A stretch of 64,000 nt of DNA from JAPPHA01 sp964291635. Lineage in GTDB: Bacteria; Pseudomonadota; Alphaproteobacteria; Rhodobacterales; Rhodobacteraceae. The stretch covers positions 868,001 through 932,000 of the forward strand of contig OZ219905.1 of the NCBI GenBank assembly GCA_964291635.2. Reading direction: 5' to 3'. Under the pieces are notes generated by a model, which saw nothing but the letters and a program-made list of their open reading frames with translations, was not told the DNA's origin and did no database searches. The position numbers and the translations under genes are program-made. Position 1 is the stretch's first letter. Every line of letters starts with the position of its first letter. Below, in pieces: positions 18,064-26,536 of the stretch.

Positions 18064-19035
18064 GTGATGCCTTTCCGAATCCCGCTTCCCGGTTTGAACC
18101 CTGCATTCCTCGAATTTGTCGGGCCTGCGCGACGATCACCTGAGGTGTGGCGAATTTTTGTCGGCGTCATCCTTGCCGCCTCCTGTTTCGCTGCCACGCT
18201 GATCGGGACACTGCACCTGGTCCTGGCTGCAACCGGCAACACCTTTGCTTTCGACATTATCAAGGCGTTTCAGGTTCCTTCGCTCACCAATCCGATCTGG
18301 GTGTTGTGGCTGCTGCTCGGTTTCGGCGGCCTGTCACTCGGCGCGGCCGTTGCGGCCCGGATCTTGCACGGGCGCTCGCCAGGAACCCTCATTTGCGCCC
18401 CCGGCCGCCCTGTCGCTCAACATTTCTGTGTCGGGGTACTCGTCGCAGTTGCCGTCCTTGCGCCGGGGGCGCTGTTGGTATTCCTGTGGTTTGAACCCGC
18501 GCGAAACATGCAGGTTTCCACCTGGGCCCTCTGGATGATTCCGGCCCTGCCCCTGGTACTGCTTCAGGCATTCTCGGAAGAGTTGCTGTTCCGGGGTTAC
18601 CTCCAACAGCAGTTGGCAGCCCGGTTTTCCAACCGCTGGATGTGGTGGTTTCTGCCGTCCTTCGTGTTCGGAGCGCTGCATTTCGATCCGGAAACATTCG
18701 GCAGGAACGCGCCCCTGGTTGCGCTTGCGACCATGGTCTTCGGCCTGATTGCCGGTGATGTTACCGCACGTTCCGGAAGTATCGGCATCGCGGTCGGCCT
18801 CCATTTTGCCAACAACACATTTGCGTTGTGTCTCTTCGGACTGGACAACCACCTTTCCGGCCTAAGCCTGTACGTTTTGCCCGACCCGGCGCGGCAAGCG
18901 TCAGAGTTCGGCCTTTTGTCAATTGTCGATTTCGTCGGCATCTGCTTTGCCTACATCGTGTTTCTCGCCGTCGTCGCCATCACCGCACGTTCGCCGGCGT
19001 CGGGCGGCCGGAACGGGCCAAGATTGCCATCGTGA
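18064..19035 (+). CDS. CPBP-family intramembrane glutamic/metallo protease
   Basis: A polytopic membrane protein of about 323 residues (GTG at 18064 or ATG at 18067; no strong ribosome site decides). The three CPBP (Abi) motifs are present in order: SEELLFRGYL (residues ~171-180, the EExxxR motif), FVFGALHFD (His near 206) and GLHFANNTF (HxxxN near 247-251). About eight hydrophobic segments are visible. The family includes prenyl-protein proteases and bacteriocin-immunity proteins; the bacterial role here is not known. It sits just upstream of accD but likely has its own promoter. Confidence 0.85.
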   Translation: MMPFRIPLPGLNPAFLEFVGPARRSPEVWRIFVGVILAASCFAATLIGTLHLVLAATGNTFAFDIIKAFQVPSLTNPIWVLWLLLGFGGLSLGAAVAARILHGRSPGTLICAPGRPVAQHFCVGVLVAVAVLAPGALLVFLWFEPARNMQVSTWALWMIPALPLVLLQAFSEELLFRGYLQQQLAARFSNRWMWWFLPSFVFGALHFDPETFGRNAPLVALATMVFGLIAGDVTARSGSIGIAVGLHFANNTFALCLFGLDNHLSGLSLYVLPDPARQASEFGLLSIVDFVGICFAYIVFLAVVAITARSPASGGRNGPRLPS

Positions 19036-19094
19036 AGCCGGCAAACTAGAGTGCACTGGGCCGCAAGTCAGCGACGAGGTACAGGTTTGGTTCA

Positions 19095-20039
19095 ATGAAC
19101 TGGATTTCGAATTTCGTCAGGCCAAAGCTCCGTTCCTTTTTCACCCGCCGCGACGTCCCGTCCAATCTCTGGAACAAATGCGACGACTGCGGTGCGCTCC
19201 TGTACCATCGCGAGCTTGCCCAGGCGCTCCAGGTATGTCCGAATTGCGACCACCACATGCCGATTGCACCACGGCAAAGGTTCGAATCCCTTTTCGATGA
19301 CGGCGTTTTCGAAGAAATCCCGGTTCCGGCCTGTCTCCAGGATCCATTGGGATTCCGTGACCAGAAAAAATACGCCGAACGCGTCAAAGCAGCCCGAAAC
19401 GCAACCGGTGAAGACGACGCCATGCTCCTGGCGGCCGGGAAAATCGGAGATGCTCCCATCGTCGCGGCGGCTCAGGACTTTTCGTTCATGGGCGGTTCCA
19501 TGGGCATTGCCGTCGGGAACGCTGTCCTAGCCGCATGCAGGGACGCCGCGAAACGCATGGCGCCGCTGGTGCTTTTCTCTGCGGCCGGCGGCGCGCGAAT
19601 GCAGGAAGGAATCTTCTCGCTCATGCAGATGCCGAAGACGACCGCTGCCGTTCAGATCCTGCGGGAGTCGAAGCTTCCCTTTATCGTCGTGCTGACCCAT
19701 CCCACGACCGGCGGAGTGACTGCGAGCTATGCCATGCTTGGTGACATTCACTTGGCGGAGCCCGGCGCCCTGATCGGATTTGCTGGCCCTCGCGTCATTG
19801 AACAGACCATCCGCGAAAAACTCCCGGACGGATTCCAGCGCGCCGAGTACCTGCTGGAGCAGGGCATGCTCGACCGGGTAACGCACAGGAAAGACATCCG
19901 CGATGAACTCATCTCCATTGTTCGCATGCTGATGAAGATGTCACCGCCCATAAAGGGGCAACTCCCACCCCCTGACAACGGCCCGATTCAAGACAAGGCC
20001 GAAACCAGGCGGCGCACGGCCGGGGCAAAAACTGCATGA
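19095..20039 (+). CDS. accD: Acetyl-CoA carboxylase carboxyltransferase subunit beta
   Basis: Beta subunit of the carboxyltransferase that transfers CO2 from biotin to acetyl-CoA, the first committed step of fatty acid synthesis; works with AccA and with AccB-AccC. The 314 residues include the N-terminal zinc ribbon (Cys29, Cys32, Cys48, Cys51 in NKCDDCGALLY and VCPNCDHHM) and the crotonase-like core with FMGGSMGIAVGN, FSAAGGARMQEGIFSLMQM and HPTTGGVTASYAMLGDI. The stop overlaps the start of folC (ATGA), an arrangement common in alphaproteobacteria. Confidence 0.95.
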   Translation: MNWISNFVRPKLRSFFTRRDVPSNLWNKCDDCGALLYHRELAQALQVCPNCDHHMPIAPRQRFESLFDDGVFEEIPVPACLQDPLGFRDQKKYAERVKAARNATGEDDAMLLAAGKIGDAPIVAAAQDFSFMGGSMGIAVGNAVLAACRDAAKRMAPLVLFSAAGGARMQEGIFSLMQMPKTTAAVQILRESKLPFIVVLTHPTTGGVTASYAMLGDIHLAEPGALIGFAGPRVIEQTIREKLPDGFQRAEYLLEQGMLDRVTHRKDIRDELISIVRMLMKMSPPIKGQLPPPDNGPIQDKAETRRRTAGAKTA

Positions 20040-21337
20040 CCGGTTCACTTAGCGATGTCATTCTCGACAGACTGACCGGACTGCACCCCAAACTCATCGA
20101 CCTGAATCTTGAACGCATGAACAGACTTCTCGCGGCACTGGGCCACCCGGAGTTGAGCCTTCCTCCTGTCGTCCACATTGCCGGGACAAACGGAAAGGGT
20201 TCAACGGCCGCAATGATCCGTAAGGGTCTCGAAACCGCGGGAAACACGGTTCATGTCTATACTTCGCCCCATCTTGTCAGGTTTCACGAACGGGTCCGGG
20301 TCGCGGGGGGGTTGATTCCCGAGCAAGATCTCACTGCGCTTCTCGAAGAATGCGAAGATGCCAACGGAGGTGATCCCATTACGGTTTTCGAAATCACCAC
20401 CTGTGCCGCATTCCTGGCGTTTTCCCGTACGCCGGCGGACTACACGATCCTGGAAGTCGGGCTCGGCGGGCGTCTGGATGCAACCAATGTCATCGCGTCA
20501 CCGGCCGTTTCAGTCATCACGCCTGTATCACTCGATCATCAACAGTACCTTGGCAACTCCTTGCGGGAAATCGCCCGGGAAAAGGCCGGCATTCTCAAGC
20601 GAAACACTCTCGGTGTCGTTTCGCATCAAAGCCCTGAAGCTCTCGATGTCATCCAGGAGGTCGCGGCTTCGGTCGGCGCGACCCTGAAGGTCCAGGGCCA
20701 CCATTGGCACGTGTGGGAAAGCGATGACGGGAACGCCGGTTTTCAGGACGAATACGGATTCCTTGATCTTCCACGCCCGAGCCTGCGCGGCTGGCATCAG
20801 CTCGGCAATGCCGGGTGCGCCGCCGCGGTGCTGCGGATTCTCAGGCTGGACGGGAATTCGGTCGCCGCGGCAATCGGTGCCGTGAGCTCGAAAGACTGGC
20901 CTGCCCGCATGCAACGGGTGCGTGACGGTGATCTTTCCGTCCATGCCCCGGAAGCCGAGATCTGGCTTGATGGCGGACATAATCCTGCGGCTGGCCTTGC
21001 CCTGGCGCGAACGCTCGAAGATCTGCCTGGCCAATCGACTCATCTCGTTTGCGGGATGATGAATTCAAAGGACCCGGCATCGTTTCTTGAACCGTTTGTC
21101 GGCCTGGTTGATTCGGTGACCGGCGTGGTGATACCCGGCGAAACCGCAAGCAGGCCGGCCGACGACATTGCCGTGGCCTCTCAAGACCTTGGCATTCGGG
21201 CAAGCACGGCTGACGGAATCCCCGATGCGGTCAAGGCGATCACGGAACGGACACCGGGCGCCCGGATATTGATCTGCGGCTCCCTGTACCTGGCCGGCGC
21301 ATTGTTGGAGTCGTTCGAGCCGCCCGCTGTCGACTGA
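20036..21337 (+). CDS. folC: Bifunctional folylpolyglutamate synthase/dihydrofolate synthase
   Basis: Adds glutamate to dihydropteroate and to folates. The 433 residues carry the ATP-binding loop HIAGTNGKGSTAAMI (residues ~44-58), YTSPHLVRFHERVRV, the LEVGLGGRLDATNVI motif and ITPVSLDHQQYLGNSL and IAREKAGI, then the C-terminal ligase domain with WLDGGHNPAAG. Length is normal. Translationally coupled to accD by a 4-base overlap. Confidence 0.95.
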   Translation: MTGSLSDVILDRLTGLHPKLIDLNLERMNRLLAALGHPELSLPPVVHIAGTNGKGSTAAMIRKGLETAGNTVHVYTSPHLVRFHERVRVAGGLIPEQDLTALLEECEDANGGDPITVFEITTCAAFLAFSRTPADYTILEVGLGGRLDATNVIASPAVSVITPVSLDHQQYLGNSLREIAREKAGILKRNTLGVVSHQSPEALDVIQEVAASVGATLKVQGHHWHVWESDDGNAGFQDEYGFLDLPRPSLRGWHQLGNAGCAAAVLRILRLDGNSVAAAIGAVSSKDWPARMQRVRDGDLSVHAPEAEIWLDGGHNPAAGLALARTLEDLPGQSTHLVCGMMNSKDPASFLEPFVGLVDSVTGVVIPGETASRPADDIAVASQDLGIRASTADGIPDAVKAITERTPGARILICGSLYLAGALLESFEPPAVD

Positions 21338-21721
21338 CTCACGCTGCACATCCCGCGAACGACGGTCGCCAATCGAACGCTCCCGGGTGCATCCCCCCGC
21401 TTTGTGCCCGGCATCGGCGTGGCAATGTCGTCAGCCGTCTTTCCGGGCATGGTCCGCCGGTTGTCCGGCAGGCAGGTATTCGGGCAGCCCGAAATTCATC
21501 GAGTCCGTATCGGCGAATTCAACGCGGTCCCGGCTGCCCGTAGTTTTCGGGCAGGACGTTTTCGACTGAGGCGATCCCGGACGAAATTGGCGACGAACTG
21601 CCCGGAATCGGCGTATTGCGGAGAAAGGCCCATCTTGTGATCTGGTGGATCGATCCCCACAGGATCAATGAGGATGGTCGCATCGGTCGAAACCGTTCCC
21701 GAACGCCTTTCGGGGCAAGCA
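21338..21721. other. Stretch without a recognisable gene
   Basis: About 380 bases between the 3' ends of folC (plus) and the XRE/ImmA gene (minus). Chance frames of 60-80 codons exist on both strands. No clear terminator with a T-run was seen. Confidence 0.45.
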
Positions 21722-22969
21722 TCATTCTCCGCGAGCGGCTTCGGCAAGGTTCAGCAGGGTGTCGCCGGGAATCCGGAGGGATTTGCTCAACTCCAGTATC
21801 CGCGCGCCTGAAACCTTGTCACGACGCCGGGCCTCGATGGCAAGATGAGCGATTTCGTTGCGGAGTTCCCGATCCTGGTACTGTTGCTGTTCGCGTTTTC
21901 CGACGTCGCTGAGAATGCCGAGCGTCTTGAGATACATGCGCCCGAATCGCTCGCGATCGAGGATGGCGTCGCATTCACGGTCGGAAATATGGTGCAGGCT
22001 TTTCAGGCGGAAAATCGCAGCGCGATAGGTCACCCCGAAATGGTTCGCGATCATGGCGCAATCCTTGTACGTGACACGCTGTGACCGGGCCGGAGGACGC
22101 TGTGTCGCCTCGAAACAACCGCCGCCAGCCGTATCGAAGATGATATGGTCCAGTCTGCTCGGCCGGCCTTTGCCGAGGCTTCGCAAATACGCCTGAACGC
22201 CATCTCCCGGCATGAGAAAAGCCGAGGCAAAGGCGTTCGCACGCTGTTCGACAATTTCGGAAGAATTGTCAGTGCTGGATATCGAGATGTCGCGGCTGCG
22301 GTCCAGCAGTGCGTGTGCGTACTCGTGCGCAAAGGACAGCCGCATCCGGTTCTTGGAGCGAGACGAGTTCACGAGTGTCGCAAGACCGATACTCGGGTGT
22401 CGAAGAAAAACGCCGGACGCGTCACCGGGGAGTGTAACGCCGGACGCCCAGATCCCTTGGGAAACAATGAGCTCGGAAACGTCGGAAACGGGCGCGTTGC
22501 CAAGACCAAGCCTGTTGCGTTCCTGATCGGCTACATCCTCTCCCTGCATGACTGCCTCTCCAGGCGTACCGGGAAACCGCACCTCGTATACGGGAGGACC
22601 AGATCCAGGCTCGACGCCCATCAACTGCCTGAGCACGACACCCTCGCGACAAAGGTGAAGACACAGTGAAACCTGAAGGCGCGAAGTCGGGTCTGCCCCC
22701 AGTTCCGGTGCCGACCGAAACAGGTCCGCCGTGACGTCCCGCTCTTCCCGCTCTTCCCCCGGTTCCTCGTTCAGGAGATCGGAGACGGGGAGACAATAGG
22801 TTTCGGCAAGTTGCTTGAGTTCGAGAGTCGATACCGATCGGTTCCCGGCTTCCAGTTGGGAAACAGCGGATCGAGAAATGTCCAGGGCCTCGGCAACGTC
22901 TTGCTGGTTCAGGTGTCGTGATTTTCGCGCTGCACGGAGCCGCGCTCCAAGATCCGCTGCGTTCATCAC
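21722..22969 (-). CDS. XRE-family regulator fused to ImmA/IrrE-type metalloprotease
   Basis: A 415-residue protein. Residues ~7-62 form a Cro/CI helix-turn-helix (LRAARKSRHLNQQDVAEALD, then ISRSAVSQLEAGNRSVS). Residues ~160-260 form the ImmA/IrrE (DUF955) peptidase with the zinc motif HEYAH (His215, Glu216, His219) and a downstream EQRANAFASAFLMP helix carrying the third ligand. Such fusions bind DNA and cleave or are regulated by partner repressors; they govern prophage/ICE induction and stress responses. The long C-terminal part (~280-415) has no match I recognise. No phage genes are nearby. Two inverted repeats lie just upstream of its start. Confidence 0.87.
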   Translation of the reverse strand: MMNAADLGARLRAARKSRHLNQQDVAEALDISRSAVSQLEAGNRSVSTLELKQLAETYCLPVSDLLNEEPGEEREERDVTADLFRSAPELGADPTSRLQVSLCLHLCREGVVLRQLMGVEPGSGPPVYEVRFPGTPGEAVMQGEDVADQERNRLGLGNAPVSDVSELIVSQGIWASGVTLPGDASGVFLRHPSIGLATLVNSSRSKNRMRLSFAHEYAHALLDRSRDISISSTDNSSEIVEQRANAFASAFLMPGDGVQAYLRSLGKGRPSRLDHIIFDTAGGGCFEATQRPPARSQRVTYKDCAMIANHFGVTYRAAIFRLKSLHHISDRECDAILDRERFGRMYLKTLGILSDVGKREQQQYQDRELRNEIAHLAIEARRRDKVSGARILELSKSLRIPGDTLLNLAEAARGE

Positions 22970-23024
22970 GCCCCCACGTCAGATACCCAGTACCATGCGG
23001 ATTCTTGTCCTCGCAACGGCATTA

Positions 23025-23087
23025 GTTTCGTCTAACGAACATAATTTGTCAAATACTTCCAGCCAATAAATGATATTCGATCATTTA
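23025..23087. promoter_or_regulatory. Two inverted repeats upstream of the XRE/ImmA gene (possible operators)
   Basis: GTTTCGTCTAACGAAC (23025-23040) is an imperfect dyad, and TAAATGAT / ATCATTTA (23067-23087, 5-base spacer) is a perfect 8-bp dyad. Both lie within about 120 bases upstream of the regulator's start at 22969 in a locally AT-rich stretch. Operator function for autoregulation is inferred, not shown. Confidence 0.4.
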
Positions 23088-23514
23088 ATCGGGGCGGTCA
23101 CTCGCCCTCGGAAGCAACAATTTCAAGGAAACGCCGCCTCGCGATAGCCTTCAGGACGGCTGTACGGTCAAGCCCCCCCGATTTCGACCAGGAAAATCCG
23201 GTCAGGATTTGGCCCGGTCCTTGCGCCGGGTTGGGGTCGTCACCGGGTTTTTCGACTCCAGTGCAGGGCACGACGGTCCGGTGTTTCCGAAACAGTTTCG
23301 GGGTCGGAGGGCGCCCGGGTGGCGACGGGTTTCCATTGGCTTCACCGCACCGATGCACGCCTTACGGTGGACATGTCCAACCGAAGCAGCGTATGTTCAG
23401 GCGGCCAACGGAAACGGACAGAACTCGCGTCTTTTTCCTCATACTTGGAATGGCGGTCCGACGAAGAGTGGACGGCTCTGTTTTCGCTTTCGCAGGGTCG
23501 GTTGAATTGAATCG
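23088..23514. other. Stretch without a recognisable gene
   Basis: About 430 bases between the regulator's upstream region and the small membrane protein gene. Several overlapping chance frames; none recognisable. Confidence 0.4.
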
Positions 23515-23889
23515 ATGAGTCTTGCAGTCCTTGTTCCCGGCGTGCTCATCGCCATCGCGGGAATAGCTTTCGGCCTTTTCCCTGCCCGATACACGTCCCT
23601 CGCCGAAGCGCTGATGACGCGTCATGATGCAAAGGTGATCGCGGGCGGCGTCCGGCTGACATTCGGTGCCCTCCTTCTTGCCGGCGCCGGGACAGCCCGT
23701 CATTCGATGGCGGTCACGATACTGGGTGGACTTTTCGTCGTTGTCGGGTTGACACTTCTCTTGCTTCCACGATCTCGTTTCGACGCACTCGCCCGGTGGG
23801 GCTTGGGGCTTTCCACCGGTGTCGTCAGGTTTGCCTCGCTTGTCGCGGTCGTGCTGGGAGCTTGGCTTGCATTCGCCGCGAGTGGCTGA
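23515..23889 (+). CDS. Small hypothetical membrane protein
   Basis: A 124-residue protein with four hydrophobic segments at residues ~3-24, ~45-60, ~64-84 and ~100-122. The first ends in AFGLFPARYT. The hydrophobic pattern, short basic loops (LLLPRSRFDALARWG) and the ATG following a purine-rich stretch support a real gene. I do not recognise the family. It lies tail-to-tail with parB. Function unknown. Confidence 0.6.
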   Translation: MSLAVLVPGVLIAIAGIAFGLFPARYTSLAEALMTRHDAKVIAGGVRLTFGALLLAGAGTARHSMAVTILGGLFVVVGLTLLLLPRSRFDALARWGLGLSTGVVRFASLVAVVLGAWLAFAASG

Positions 23890-23951
23890 ACCACGCCCTG
23901 CCATGGGAAGCTGAAAGCGCACCTGTCGAGAATCCCGCCGTCATCGACGTA

Positions 23952-23979
23952 AACCGGTGGTGCTCTTTTTGCACCGGTT
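23952..23979. terminator. Hairpin between convergent genes
   Basis: An 8-bp perfect stem (AACCGGTG / CACCGGTT) with a 12-base loop, between the membrane-protein gene (plus) and parB (minus). On the plus strand it is followed only loosely by T-rich DNA (CTTTGTTTTTCC about 10 bases later), so it may end transcription from the left. Weak as an intrinsic terminator. Confidence 0.4.
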
Positions 23980-24002
23980 CAGATTTAACTCTTTGTTTTT
24001 CC

Positions 24003-25013
24003 TTATGATTTCATACGGTATCGTTGACTGCTATCCGCCTCGTCGACATCACGCGGTTTTCGCAGGATTCGGCACAATGCATCAAGTTCGTCGAGAGACC
24101 GATACGAGATCCTGAGGGCTCCGCCCTTGCCTTTCGACTTGTGCTGTATGGCTACCCGTAGCTTCAGGGAAGCAGAAAGTTCCGCCTCAAGCGCACGCGT
24201 GTCCGCATCTTTCGGCCGGCGATGATTCCCTTTCTTCTCGCCGGAAGCCCGCGCCGCCAGGTCCTCTGTCTGTCGAACGTTCAACCCCTCGGCAACGATC
24301 CGCCGCGCGAGTCCTGACGGATCATTGCAACCCAATAGTGCACGGGCGTGTCCCGCGGAGATTTTTCCTTCCCGCAGCAGCGCCTGCACGTCCCCGGGCA
24401 ACGCCAGAAGCCGCACGCTATTGGCGATGTGGCTTCGGCTCTTGCCGACAACTTCCGCAAGGCTCGCCTGGGTGTGTTCGAATTCGTCGATCAGCTGCCG
24501 AAATCCCCTCGCTTCTTCTATCGGGTTGAGATCGGTTCGCTGGATGTTTTCGACCAGGGCGATCTCCAGCATGTGTTGCTCGTTCGTCTCCCTGACCACG
24601 ACCGGAACTTCGTGCAACCTGGCTCTTTGGGCGGCCCGCCAGCGGCGCTCACCGGCGATAATCTGGAAACTTGCCTTCTCCGACGGGTCCCGACGAACGA
24701 TGAGCGGCTGGATTATTCCATTCCGCCTGATGGACCTCGCAAGTTCCTCGAGATCTTCGTCACCGAAGTCCTCCCTTGGCTGCCCCGGATTGACCCGTAT
24801 CAACTCGATTGGGACCGACATGCCGCTGCCGCCCGGACGCTTCAGCGTGGATTCCCCGGATTCGATCGCCCGCTCGTCATCGTCACGCCGTTTTTCCGGA
24901 TTTCCCGTTTCGGTCGCGCTTGCCGCGTCAACGCCTAGATTTCCCATCAAGACCGATAATCCGCGGCCAAGGCCTCTTTTTGCCTGCGCCCCGGAGTTGT
25001 CAGTTTTTGCCAT
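24003..25013 (-). CDS. parB: Chromosome partitioning protein ParB
   Basis: CTP-dependent DNA clamp that loads at parS and organises the origin region for segregation with ParA. The 336 residues begin with the conserved KRGLGRGLSVLMG tail that contacts ParA. The CTP-binding domain contains NGIIQPLIVR and GERRWRAAQRARLHEVPVVV, then ENIQRTDLNPIEEARGFRQL. The helix-turn-helix (~residues 165-215) includes AEVVGKSRSHIANSVRLLAL, followed by a C-terminal dimerisation region. Three parS sites lie 1.2-3.4 kb away in the same block. Its start is 1 base from the parA stop. Confidence 0.95.
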   Translation of the reverse strand: MAKTDNSGAQAKRGLGRGLSVLMGNLGVDAASATETGNPEKRRDDDERAIESGESTLKRPGGSGMSVPIELIRVNPGQPREDFGDEDLEELARSIRRNGIIQPLIVRRDPSEKASFQIIAGERRWRAAQRARLHEVPVVVRETNEQHMLEIALVENIQRTDLNPIEEARGFRQLIDEFEHTQASLAEVVGKSRSHIANSVRLLALPGDVQALLREGKISAGHARALLGCNDPSGLARRIVAEGLNVRQTEDLAARASGEKKGNHRRPKDADTRALEAELSASLKLRVAIQHKSKGKGGALRISYRSLDELDALCRILRKPRDVDEADSSQRYRMKS

Positions 25014-25014
25014 T

Positions 25015-25884
25015 CTATCCTCCTGAAGGCCCCGTTTCCGGGCCTTGTTTCACCGACCCGGCCACTCTGGCGGCCACTCTGGTCACCCGGAATCCTTCGA
25101 GAAATTCCTTCGCGAGGCGTTGATAGGCGACATTGCCGGTACTTTTGGCGTCGTATCGCGAGACTGGCAAACCGAAAGATGGTGCTTCGCTCAACCGCAC
25201 ATTCCTGGGAATCACCGTCTCGTATACCAGCGTCCCAAGGTTTTCCCGCGCATCCCTTTCGACCTGTTGGGACAGGCGAATGCGCCTGTCATGCATACTC
25301 AATACAACGCCCTGGACCCGAAGCTCGGGGTTGAGGTTTTCCCTGATTTGCCGAATTGTCAGAATGAGCCTGGAAAGTCCTTCAAGCGCGTAATACTCGC
25401 ACTGAAGGGGCACCAGGACAGAGTCGCTGGCCGCAAGCGCGTTGACCGTCAGCATGTTCAGGGCAGGCGGACAATCGACAAAGACGAAATCGGGAGGGGG
25501 ATCCAGCCTCCCGAGTCCTGCCATGGCCGATCGCAACGCCAGGGCCGGGCTGTCACGCACGGACAATTCGACATCGGCAGAGCTCAGGTCCGGGGATGAC
25601 GGAACCAGGTCAAGCCCCGAGACACTTGTCTTGACGATCGCTGTCTCAAGCCGGGCCTGCCTGAGGATGACCTCGTACATCGAGGTTCCCTGGTCATCCG
25701 GTTCGACACCGAGTCCGGTCGTTGCGTTGCATTGGGGATCAAGATCAACCAGGACGACCGTTTTTCCGGCAAGAGCCAGAGATGCAGCCAGGTTGATCGC
25801 GGTTGTTGTCTTGCCGACACCGCCTTTCTGGTTGGCGACCGCGATGATTGTCGTTTCAGCATGGCCTTCAGGTCGAAGTGGCAC
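25015..25884 (-). CDS. parA: Chromosome partitioning ATPase ParA
   Basis: A deviant Walker ATPase that binds DNA nonspecifically and moves ParB-parS complexes. Key motifs: IIAVANQKGGVGKTTTAINL (deviant Walker A, near the N-terminus), VLVDLDPQCNATTGLG, and FVFVDCPPALNMLTVNALAA. I chose GTG at 25884 because it has GGAG nine bases upstream; a TTG at 25905 would add seven residues but has no ribosome site. Either start overlaps the end of rsmG, implying coupling. Length of about 289 residues is normal. Confidence 0.93.
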   Translation of the reverse strand: MPLRPEGHAETTIIAVANQKGGVGKTTTAINLAASLALAGKTVVLVDLDPQCNATTGLGVEPDDQGTSMYEVILRQARLETAIVKTSVSGLDLVPSSPDLSSADVELSVRDSPALALRSAMAGLGRLDPPPDFVFVDCPPALNMLTVNALAASDSVLVPLQCEYYALEGLSRLILTIRQIRENLNPELRVQGVVLSMHDRRIRLSQQVERDARENLGTLVYETVIPRNVRLSEAPSFGLPVSRYDAKSTGNVAYQRLAKEFLEGFRVTRVAARVAGSVKQGPETGPSGG

Positions 25885-26536
25885 GGAATATGTCTCCGAT
25901 CTCAAGAATCCGCGCGTCAGGATCCGTCAGGCTGGGCCACCGGGACAGGGAAAACCTCCAATTCTTCCGGGCAACACCGATTTCCCTATCACACCCGCGT
26001 CCCTTCGGGAACAGGCATACGCCGTCATGCGCAAGCATTCCGGAGGCCAGCCGAAGCAAATCCGGCAACTCGGCCAACGCCCGGGCCGAAACCACGTCGA
26101 ATTTACCGTCCGCCTGGTCGGCACGCCCCTTTGTAACCTCCTCGGCCCGCGCATTGACGATCCTGACCGGGGTCGATGTTTCACGTGAAACATTCGCCAG
26201 AAAGGCGCATTTCCTGGCATTGCTTTCGACAAGCGTCATGCTCAGGTCGGCAATCAGCCCCGGCCCCACGATGGCAACGACCATTCCCGGAAACCCTGCC
26301 CCGCTGCCCAGGTCCGCCCAATGCAGTTGCTGCCGGGAACGGACCGGTTCAAGCACCTGGGCGGAATCAAGAATGTGGCGATCCCAAACCTGGCCCAGGC
26401 TTTCCGGCGAAACCAGGTTCAGGCGCGAATTCCATCTTTCCAGGACTTGCGCAAATCGATCGAGTCGCGCCATTGTTTCACGTGAAACATCGAAACGGGA
26501 TTCCAGCAGCGACCGGGCTTCCCTGTTCGGCCTCAT
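25868..26536 (-). CDS. rsmG: 16S rRNA (guanine527-N7)-methyltransferase RsmG (GidB)
   Basis: SAM-dependent methyltransferase of G527 in 16S rRNA. The 222 residues contain the SAM motif ADLGSGAGFPGMVVAI (residues ~72-87) and RHILDSAQVLEPV just before it. Two parS sites lie inside the gene and are read as VSRET in the protein, once near residue 18 and once near residue 118. The start overlaps the mnmG stop by four bases. Confidence 0.94.
   Translation of the reverse strand: MRPNREARSLLESRFDVSRETMARLDRFAQVLERWNSRLNLVSPESLGQVWDRHILDSAQVLEPVRSRQQLHWADLGSGAGFPGMVVAIVGPGLIADLSMTLVESNARKCAFLANVSRETSTPVRIVNARAEEVTKGRADQADGKFDVVSARALAELPDLLRLASGMLAHDGVCLFPKGRGCDREIGVARKNWRFSLSRWPSLTDPDARILEIGDIFRATST
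26177..26192. promoter_or_regulatory. parS site 1 (ParB-binding)
   Basis: TGTTTCACGTGAAACA, a perfect 16-bp palindrome identical to the bacterial parS consensus, inside rsmG, 0.3 kb upstream of parA. Confidence 0.96.
26473..26488. promoter_or_regulatory. parS site 2 (ParB-binding)
   Basis: A second perfect TGTTTCACGTGAAACA, near the 5' end of rsmG and 296 bases from site 1. Confidence 0.96.

Noticed and set aside
19270..19300. GGTTCGAATCC, resembling a tRNA T-arm
   Set aside because: It is codons of accD (QRFESLF); no acceptor or anticodon stem surrounds it.
25885..25905. Upstream TTG start for ParA
   Set aside because: No ribosome site; the GTG at 25884 has a well-placed GGAG.
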